64,000 nucleotides of DNA, taken from Acidobacteriota bacterium (GTDB lineage Bacteria > Acidobacteriota > Blastocatellia > Pyrinomonadales > Pyrinomonadaceae). Numbering within the stretch: the stretch's first letter is position 1; each line of letters begins with the position of its first letter. Where the stretch lies: positions 64,420 through 128,419 of the forward strand of contig JAIVJI010000007.1 of the NCBI GenBank assembly GCA_020200135.1. The letters are read 5' to 3'. The notes under the pieces were generated by a model that saw only the letters and a list, made by a program, of their open reading frames with translations, searched no databases and was not told where the DNA came from. The translations under genes were made by a program, and so were the position numbers. Positions 58,604 to 64,000 of the stretch are shown in pieces.

Positions 58604-58686
58604 CAACGGCATGCACCCGACCCGCGACACGCAGGCTCTCATCTTCAGCAGAGGGGCCGGCGGGCGGGTGATGCCGGGCGTTATGC
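58598..58686 (+). mobile_element. attC site 1
   Basis: 89 bp. R'' gcctaac (58598-58604), left arm aacggcatgcacccgac, right arm gcgggtgatgccgggc and R' gttatgc (58680-58686). The arms pair as attC sites do, with extrahelical mismatches. The stop codon of cassette 1 overlaps R''. Confidence 0.85.
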
Positions 58687-58718
58687 TGCTGCGCCGGAAA
58701 AGTAAAATAATTGTCATC

Positions 58719-59465
58719 ATGAATGTACTTGCAGCCAATCCGCACATCTCTTTAGTGATTCCGGCATACAATGAAGCTGCGCTGCTTCCAAGACTGCTGG
58801 ATTCTATAGATATAGCGCGGCAAGTATTTGCAAGGTCAGGCGGCACTGTAGAGATTATTGTAGCTGATAATTGCTCGATAGATGAGACACGAATGATAGC
58901 CGCCGGACGGGACTGTAAGGTTGTCTCTGTTGAGCAAAGATGTATTGCCGCCGTGCGTAACGCGGGGGCCAAAATCGCTATGGGTAAATTACTAGCCTTC
59001 GTTGACGCCGACGGGACTATTCACCCGCAAACATTCAAGCAGTTATCCCAAATCCTCGCAGACGATTCAATCGTAGGCGGGGCTACCGGCGTAACATTAG
59101 AACGTTGGTCGCTCGGGCTAGCCGTAACGTACGCTCTCATCTATCCTTTTCTTGTCTTGACGAGAATGGATACAGGAGTAGTTTTTTGTCGTCGTGCAGA
59201 TTTCGATCTGATTGGTGGTTATGATGAGCGACTAAAGTTCGCGGAGGATGTAGCGTTTTTATGGGCGTTGAGATGTTTAGGGAAGAGGCGCGGGCAGCGA
59301 TTAACACGCGCCACATGTATCAGGGGAGTAGCCTCTACGCGTAAATTTGATGAGCATGGAGATTGGCATTACTTCTGGCTTCTCCGGAAAGTAGCGGTGT
59401 GTATGTTCAACCGCAAAAAGGTTGAAGAGATCGCCGACAGCTACTGGTATAAACCGAGCCGCTAG
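58719..59465 (+). CDS. cassette 2: family 2 glycosyltransferase
   Basis: The start is ATG 58719; the track's extension reads through attC1. 248 aa with GT-A motifs: ISLVIPAYNEAALLPRLLDS, IIVADNCSIDET and FVDADGTIHP (DxD). A hydrophobic stretch (LGLAVTYALIYPFLVLTRM) and EDVAFLWALRCLG follow. Base composition is clearly more AT-rich than the flanking chromosome, so it was imported. It probably transfers a sugar to a lipid or surface glycan; acceptor unknown. Confidence 0.85.
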   Translation: MNVLAANPHISLVIPAYNEAALLPRLLDSIDIARQVFARSGGTVEIIVADNCSIDETRMIAAGRDCKVVSVEQRCIAAVRNAGAKIAMGKLLAFVDADGTIHPQTFKQLSQILADDSIVGGATGVTLERWSLGLAVTYALIYPFLVLTRMDTGVVFCRRADFDLIGGYDERLKFAEDVAFLWALRCLGKRRGQRLTRATCIRGVASTRKFDEHGDWHYFWLLRKVAVCMFNRKKVEEIADSYWYKPSR

Positions 59466-59479
59466 GTGTCTCGACCGCA

Positions 59480-59587
59480 GCATAACAACTCGTTCAACCG
59501 GAGCGCGGATTGAATTCTTCTCATCATTGACTGCTTCGATGGAAGTTGAATACTTCTTGCCGCGCCCGGTTAATTCGGGCGTTGTGC
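59480..59587 (+). mobile_element. attC site 2
   Basis: 108 bp. R'' gcataac (59480-59486) with left arm aactcgttcaaccgg, inner arm pair attcttc/gaagttgaat, right arm ccggttaattcgggc and R' gttgtgc (59581-59587), which fits GTTRRRY except for the second R. Its arms differ from those of sites 1, 3 and 4, suggesting another source integron. Confidence 0.75.
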
Positions 59588-59598
59588 GCTAGCGGGTT

Positions 59599-60048
59599 AT
59601 GAACATGAGACAATTTCTCGAAGGCCTGAAGGTGATCGCCTACCCTGCATGCTTCGTCGTCGGCATGATGGCAACGCCGGCTTACGGCATATTCAGCGGC
59701 GTGTTCTGGGGGAAGAACATCCAGACGCTCGAATCCCCGAACGGCGAACATCGCGCCGTGCTCCTGAAAAAGTTTAACCTCGCCGACATTAACTTCATCG
59801 TCAAGGTTGACGGCGAGCGGGTCTACTACTCGCCGGACTTGATGGGCTTCCCCGACCGCTGGTACCGGGAGACGCTAGTGTGGGATAAGACGGGCAGGGT
59901 CGTCGTGCTGGAGTTGATGGGGAAACGGGTCTTTGCCTACGACACCCAAACAAAGCGGGAATTACAGAAGGGCGAGTTGAATCAATATCAGCTCTGGCCC
60001 ATGCCGTCTGACCACAATTATGCTGACCTGAAAGATATAGATGAATAG
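59599..60048 (+). CDS. cassette 3: membrane-anchored unknown protein
   Basis: 149 aa with one N-terminal membrane segment (VIAYPACFVVGMMATPAYGI) and a beta-rich remainder (NIQTLESPNGEHRAVLLKKF, RVYYSPDLMGFPDRWYRETL, VVVLELMGKRVFAYDTQTKR). The pattern fits small exported proteins that report a response of the form 'S-P-N/D-G-x-R-A'. No catalytic motif and no recognised family. The coding sequence sits closely between attC2 and attC3, as cassette genes do. Confidence 0.7.
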   Translation: MNMRQFLEGLKVIAYPACFVVGMMATPAYGIFSGVFWGKNIQTLESPNGEHRAVLLKKFNLADINFIVKVDGERVYYSPDLMGFPDRWYRETLVWDKTGRVVVLELMGKRVFAYDTQTKRELQKGELNQYQLWPMPSDHNYADLKDIDE

Positions 60049-60071
60049 TTGCTATAGTAGTCCCTCGGCGC

Positions 60072-60183
60072 GCATAACAACGGCATGCACCCGACCGCCC
60101 TTTGCTTGGCTGTCATCAACCTCGCGTCTTGCGATGTGGCTTGTGTGTCATCGTCGGGCGGCGGGATAATTCGAGCGTTAGGC
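60072..60183 (+). mobile_element. attC site 3
   Basis: 112 bp. R'' gcataac (60072-60078), left arm aacggcatgcacccgaccgcc, right arm gggcggcgggataattcgagc and R' gttaggc (60177-60183), a perfect GTTRRRY core. The right arm is less complementary than in site 1. Confidence 0.82.
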
Positions 60184-60279
60184 GCTTGTGGGGGCCCACA
60201 CGCTGGACAAACCTTAATTATAAGCGTCGCTGCTCGGAGCGAAGGCGGGGAGATTACTCAGATGCATAGCGGAGAGACT

Positions 60280-61563
60280 ATGAACCGGCGTCACTTTCTC
60301 AACGCCCTGGCAGGTGCCGCCATAGCTGCGCCGAGCCTCGTCGGTTGTGCGGCTTGGGCGACTACTCGGCCCGCGCGCCGCTGGGCTGCTGTGCAGAGAC
60401 TTCTCGATGGGTACGTCGCCGACAAGAAGATGGCGGGTGTGACCGCGGCGCTGTCCTTCGGGGGCTCACCGCCCGCCTACCCGTCCGCTGGTCACATCGC
60501 GCTCGATTCGGCCGTGCGCTTCGACGAGAACAGCCTGTGTCGCATCTACTCGATGACTAAACCAGTCACCGGCGCCGCGGCGATGATGCTCGTCGAGGAC
60601 GGCAGGATAAAGCTCGACCAGCCGGTCGCCGACGTGCTGCCTGAATTCCGCTCCTTGCGCGTCGCGATTGACATCCAGAAAAGCATGGAATCGCGCCCCG
60701 CCGTCAAGACGATGACGATGCGCCACCTGTTGACGCACACGTCGGGCCTCAGCTACTGGACCCCAAGCTCCGGCGCGGGCGTGCTCCCCACGGCCTACCG
60801 CGAGCGCGGCATCACGCCGGGTAACTACGGCGCGCGCCTCAACCGGCCCGGATACGGCCCGCAGGCGCGGGGCCTCGCCGAGATGGTCGAGCGCGTCGCG
60901 GAACTTCCACTCTTGTGCGAGCCGGGAACTGCTTACAACTATTCGATCGGACTCGACGTGATGGGGCTGGTGATCGAGCGCGTCGCAGGCCGTGGCTTCG
61001 ACGTGTTCCTTCGCGAACGATTGTTCGGCCCGCTCGACATGAGTTCGACCGGCTTCCAGGTCGCGCCGAAGAACGTTGCGCGCCTGACGACCAACTATGA
61101 CGTAACGCCGGAGGGTTTGAGACCCACCGATTCAGCCGCATCGAGCGTCTGGCTCCGACCGCCGACGCTCATCGCGGGTGGCGCCGGGCTAATTTCGACC
61201 GCGCGCGATTTCGCTCGCTTCGGCGCGATGCTGCTCGGAGATGGGGCACTGGGGCGCGTTCGAGTCTTGAAACCTAAGACGGCACGCCTCACGCGCTCGA
61301 ACCTGCTTCCGGCGGGCGTTGTCTACTCGGGCGGGGACGGATTCGGCGCCGGGGCGGCCTTGGTGCTGAACGGCACCAACCGGCGTTTCGGCCCGCCCGG
61401 CAGTTTTGGCTGGGGTGGCGCCGCCGGAACGCTCTGGAGGATCGACCCCGCGCGCCGGGGGAACATGGTCTTCATGAGCCAGCACATGCCCCCCACGACC
61501 TACCCCATTCGTGAGAATATGGCCGCCGCGATTGAGGCTGACATCAAGCAAGAGAAAGGCTGA
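60280..61563 (+). CDS. cassette 4: serine beta-lactamase-like hydrolase
   Basis: ATG 60280 after agcggagag; the track start lies inside attC3. A Tat/lipoprotein-like signal (NRRHFLNALAGAAIAAPSLVGC) precedes a class C beta-lactamase fold: SMTK (Ser91-Lys94), HTSGLSYW, the Tyr motif YNYSIGLD, and a late WGGAAGTLWRID. 427 aa. It may be an esterase or D,D-peptidase as well as a beta-lactamase; drug resistance cannot be inferred. It is the largest cassette gene. Confidence 0.88.
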   Translation: MNRRHFLNALAGAAIAAPSLVGCAAWATTRPARRWAAVQRLLDGYVADKKMAGVTAALSFGGSPPAYPSAGHIALDSAVRFDENSLCRIYSMTKPVTGAAAMMLVEDGRIKLDQPVADVLPEFRSLRVAIDIQKSMESRPAVKTMTMRHLLTHTSGLSYWTPSSGAGVLPTAYRERGITPGNYGARLNRPGYGPQARGLAEMVERVAELPLLCEPGTAYNYSIGLDVMGLVIERVAGRGFDVFLRERLFGPLDMSSTGFQVAPKNVARLTTNYDVTPEGLRPTDSAASSVWLRPPTLIAGGAGLISTARDFARFGAMLLGDGALGRVRVLKPKTARLTRSNLLPAGVVYSGGDGFGAGAALVLNGTNRRFGPPGSFGWGGAAGTLWRIDPARRGNMVFMSQHMPPTTYPIRENMAAAIEADIKQEKG

Positions 61564-61615
61564 CCGGAAGGCCGACCGAGTGCTATTTTGCTGAGAGATC
61601 GGACATCCGGCCGGC

Positions 61616-61699
61616 GCCTAGCAACGGCATGCACCCGACGCCCCGCAGCGTACCTATCGTGATAGTTGAACAGGGGCGCGGGTGATGCCGGCGTCAGGT
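61616..61699 (+). mobile_element. attC site 4 (core bases altered)
   Basis: 84 bp. R'' gcctagc (61616-61622), left arm aacggcatgcacccgac, right arm gcgggtgatgccggc and R' gtcaggt (61693-61699). The arms match site 1, but the AAC and GTT of the two cores are AGC and GTC, so recombination at this site is probably weak or lost. Confidence 0.78.
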
Positions 61700-61741
61700 T
61701 GCTTTGTGTGAGGCGCGGGAAGAGTTGAAGGAGACGTTGGT

Positions 61742-62533
61742 GTGACAAACATTGGGACGGTCGAAAGTTTATGGCGTTACCCGGTTAAAAGTATGAGCGG
61801 CGAGGCGATGGCCGAAGCGTTTATGGGGTTTTCCGGCTTTTACGGCGACCGGTGCTTCGCCTTCAGGAATTCAGCCGCGCGCAAAGGATTTCCTTATCTG
61901 AACGCAACAGTGCAGCAGCAAATGCTGTGCTATCGTCCACAGTTTCGTTACGCCGAAAGGGCGGCGAAACCGCCGAATTTGCTCGAAGCGATGAGCATCG
62001 CGCCCGGTGTCACCCCGGCAAACGCCGAGCCGAACGACCTCACGTTGGATGTCGTCACGCCGTCGGGGGCGGTCGTCGCCGTTGACGACCCGGCGTTGAT
62101 AGAGATGCTCGGCGAAGGATTGCGCGGTGAAAATCAACTCACGCTCGTGCGTTCGGATCGCGCGCTGACCGACTGTCGCCCGGTTTCGTTGATGAGCCTG
62201 CAAACCGTCCGACAGGTCGAAGCGGAGCTGGGCATTCCGATTGATAAACGACGCTTTCGGGCAAACGTCTATCTCGACCTCGCGGCGGACGAAGGCTTTG
62301 CCGAGGATGAGTTGGTCGGGCGCCGCCTGCGTATCGGTTCGAGCGCGGTGGTCATGGTTCTGGAACGCGACCCGCGCTGTAAGATAATCTCGCTCGACCC
62401 TGACACGGGCGAACACAACCCGGAAGTGTTGCGCAAAGTCGCCCAGGCACACGCAGCCTTCGCCGGTGTTTACTGCGCCGTTTTGGTCGAAGGAATTTTG
62501 ACGAATAGCGATTCCATCGAGCTGTTGGACTAA
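61742..62533 (+). CDS. cassette 5: MOSC domain protein
   Basis: GTG 61742 with AAGGAG upstream. 263 aa with the MOSC N-terminal beta-barrel (VESLWRYPVKSMSGE) and the MOSC domain itself (KRRFRANVYLDL, DPRCKIISLDPDTGEHNPE). MOSC proteins bind molybdenum cofactor or mobilise sulfur, as in mARC and YiiM-like enzymes. The expected substrate is unknown. It is the last gene of the array, ahead of the degenerate attC5. Confidence 0.88.
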   Translation: MTNIGTVESLWRYPVKSMSGEAMAEAFMGFSGFYGDRCFAFRNSAARKGFPYLNATVQQQMLCYRPQFRYAERAAKPPNLLEAMSIAPGVTPANAEPNDLTLDVVTPSGAVVAVDDPALIEMLGEGLRGENQLTLVRSDRALTDCRPVSLMSLQTVRQVEAELGIPIDKRRFRANVYLDLAADEGFAEDELVGRRLRIGSSAVVMVLERDPRCKIISLDPDTGEHNPEVLRKVAQAHAAFAGVYCAVLVEGILTNSDSIELLD

Positions 62534-62566
62534 AAGCGCGACGCGGCAACCAAAATATTGCGTTAT

Positions 62567-62661
62567 CTCTAACAGAGGCCTGCGCCCGACGCCCCGCCAG
62601 AGGAAATGCACGGTGGCATTCAACTTCTTCCGGCCTAACCGCGTCGCGCCGGGCGTTTCCC
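62567..62661 (+). mobile_element. attC site 5, degenerate, fused to the neighbouring gene end
   Basis: 95 bp. R'' ctctaac (62567-62573), left arm aggcctgcgcccgacgcccc, right arm gcgtcgcgccgggc and R' gtttccc (62655-62661), which departs from GTTRRRY. The right arm overlaps the last codons of the PAS-STAS gene on the other strand. Supported by arm pairing and position rather than by a clean core. Confidence 0.6.
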
Positions 62662-64000
62662 CGTGACCCATTCCGCGAACTCGATGCCGTCCCGGAGGCT
62701 CCGGCGCGTCGCCACGTCCTTCAGGTCCATCCCGAGCCCGACCATCACCCGCGCCACGCCCGCCCGTATGCCGGTTATCACCACCTCCGCGCCGAGCAGG
62801 CGGACGGAGTGCGCAGCCCGCATCAGCATGTCGGCGACGTGCGTGTCTACGGCCTGCACGCCGGTCACGTCCACAATCGCCACGCGCGCCCCGCTCGACG
62901 CCACCCCCCCGAGCAGCGCCTCCAACATCTGCGCGGCGCGCTCGGCGTTCATCGCGCCGACGAGCGGCATCACCACGACGCCCTCCCCGAGCGGGATCAG
63001 CGGAGTGGACAACTCCGCCGGCAGCGACTGCTGCGCCTCGATGACCTCCTGCCGCAGTCTTTCCCGCTCCTCCCCGGCCCTCTTGCGCTCGGTTATGTCG
63101 CGCGCCACTCCCTCCACGGTCGGGGGGCGCCCGTTGTCCGACGAGACCCGCGTGCTCACTTCGAGGGTGAGCCGCCGACCGTCCTTGGACAGAATATCCA
63201 ACTCGTAGACGGTCGGCGAGGGGTCGCGCAGCTTCTGCTCCGTCATCCGCTTCGCGCGTTCGAGGTGGTCCGGGTGGACGATCCGCGCGATGTTGAGCCC
63301 GCCGAGAATCTCCTCGCGCGTGTAGCCCGTGACCCTCACGCCCGCGCGGTTGATGGAGATGAAGGCGCCCGCGAGGTCGTGCGAGTAGATGATGTCGTTG
63401 GCGTTCTCCAGCAGCGACAGGTAACGCTCCTCGCCGCGGCGCAGCTCATCCTCCATCCGCTTGCGCTCGCTCAGGTCGCGGGTGACGCTCAGCAGCAGCC
63501 GCTCGCCGCCCAGGTCGGCGCCCGTGGCGCTGACCTCCACGGGGAAGGTCGAGCCGTCGCGCCGCCGGTGTCTGGTCTCGAAAAGGGCGCCCCCCGCGTT
63601 GGCCTGCCGTAGCTGCTCGGGCAGGAGTTCGGCCGTCTCGGGCGCGCGCAGGTCGCCGATGCCCATCGCGAGCAAATCCTCGCGCGCGTAGCCGTAAGCC
63701 CTCTCGGCGGCCCGGTTGGCCTCGACTATACGGCCGTCCGGGCTCATGAAGAGCATGATGTCGCGGGCCATCTCGGAGAGCAGGTGGTAGCGCTCCAGCG
63801 CGGCCCCCGCACGCTTGCGCTCGGTGACATCCTGGAAGAAGACCGAGAGGCCGTTCCCGGACGGGTAGGCGCGGACTTCGAGCCAGGAGTTGATGGCGGG
63901 GTAGTAGAACTCGAAGCTGACGGTCACCTGCTCGGCCACCGCCCTGTGGTACTCCTCGTACGGCCTGGAGCCGACCAGCTCGGGCAGCTCCTCCCAGATG
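62635..64000 (-). CDS. multi-PAS protein with STAS output domain (RsbR-like), 5' end beyond window
   Basis: The frame stays open through the right edge upstream of the track's GTG at 63939 (reading WEELPELVGSRPYEEYHRAV), so the protein is longer than 434 aa. It has three PAS domains, each ending (T/S)ERKR, and a C-terminal STAS domain (VVVMPLVGAMNAERAAQMLE, VAIVDVTGVQAVDTHVADML with a possible phospho-acceptor Thr/Ser). RsbR-type PAS-STAS proteins pass signals in stressosome-like pathways. Its last codons (GKRPARRG) come from the attC5 right arm. Confidence 0.85.
   Translation of the reverse strand, partial: IWEELPELVGSRPYEEYHRAVAEQVTVSFEFYYPAINSWLEVRAYPSGNGLSVFFQDVTERKRAGAALERYHLLSEMARDIMLFMSPDGRIVEANRAAERAYGYAREDLLAMGIGDLRAPETAELLPEQLRQANAGGALFETRHRRRDGSTFPVEVSATGADLGGERLLLSVTRDLSERKRMEDELRRGEERYLSLLENANDIIYSHDLAGAFISINRAGVRVTGYTREEILGGLNIARIVHPDHLERAKRMTEQKLRDPSPTVYELDILSKDGRRLTLEVSTRVSSDNGRPPTVEGVARDITERKRAGEERERLRQEVIEAQQSLPAELSTPLIPLGEGVVVMPLVGAMNAERAAQMLEALLGGVASSGARVAIVDVTGVQAVDTHVADMLMRAAHSVRLLGAEVVITGIRAGVARVMVGLGMDLKDVATRRSLRDGIEFAEWVTGKRPARRG

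Larger units (their letters stand above)
58184..62661 (+). mobile_element. integron gene-cassette array without integrase (CALIN-like)
   Basis: Five plus-strand genes alternate with five imperfect palindromic sites of 84-112 bp. Three of these share the 17-nt left arm aacggcatgcacccgac and pair with a right arm ending gcgttatgc, gcgttaggc or equivalent. This gene/attC alternation, the single orientation, and the unrelated cargo with differing base composition define integron cassettes. No tyrosine recombinase of the IntI type is encoded in the window; an integrase could lie beyond the right edge. Confidence 0.85.

Noticed and set aside
60085-60279. N-terminal extension of the beta-lactamase-like ORF
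   Set aside because: It is read through attC3; the ATG at 60280 gives a normal signal peptide and ribosome site.

Overview
This is a high-GC (roughly 70%) bacterial chromosome segment. I read it as Acidobacteriota, most likely class Blastocatellia. The reasons are the futalosine menaquinone genes, small secreted proteins of a kind I associate with that group, abundant NtrC-type regulators, GTG/TTG starts with ATGA/TTGA stop-start overlaps, and many sensor kinases. The assignment is inference from gene content, not from a marker gene. No rRNA, tRNA or CRISPR array was found.

Layout. 1-5300: mostly minus strand, menaquinone genes mqnD (cut by the left edge), mqnE, mqnP and a ubiX-type flavin prenyltransferase, with small unknowns and a GNAT acetyltransferase. 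5300-11800: plus strand, larB, two related secreted proteins, an LCAT-like lipoprotein hydrolase, the C-terminal remnant of a metallophosphoesterase and two unknowns. 11900-23700: proS, an FAD monooxygenase, an S41 peptidase with a palindromic operator, glyA, two tiny DPSE-motif peptides, an HExxH metallopeptidase, dinG and queD. 23800-30100: signalling block (NtrC regulator, miniature histidine kinase, receiver protein, RsbRD_N protein, PAS histidine kinase). 30200-35100: ABC exporter genes, a TPR protein and an O-antigen-ligase-like protein. 35200-39500: two type IV pilins, pilR, and pilS with a frameshift. 39500-42500: a secreted protein made of 12-residue repeats and a frame-broken hybrid kinase. 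42600-47000: a tightly coupled operon of an Asp/Ser/Gly-rich peptide, a JmjC/cupin_4 oxygenase, a thioredoxin-like ferredoxin and a PAPS synthase. 47000-56800: a polyprenyl diphosphate synthase, a broken sialate O-acetylesterase and a GH31-GH3-GH5-GH1 operon that fits xyloglucan or beta-glucan breakdown. 56900-57600: an unknown helical protein. 57789-57956: eight 21-bp tandem repeats.

The right end (about 58180-62660) is a mobile gene-cassette array: five plus-strand cassettes, each followed by an attC-like recombination site, with no integron integrase in view (a CALIN, or the distal part of an integron). Cargo is a stand-alone EF-Tu domain III-like protein, a glycosyltransferase 2, a membrane-anchored unknown, a serine beta-lactamase-like hydrolase and a MOSC protein. 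The last attC runs into the 3' end of a PAS-STAS gene that continues past the right edge.

Two further themes stand out. First, several genes (metallophosphoesterase, miniature kinase, pilS, hybrid kinase, sialate esterase, perhaps larB) lack internal segments that their families conserve, some with frameshifts at GC-rich junctions. This could be real erosion or an assembly artefact. Second, three intergenic hairpins are built from tandem 7-bp units.
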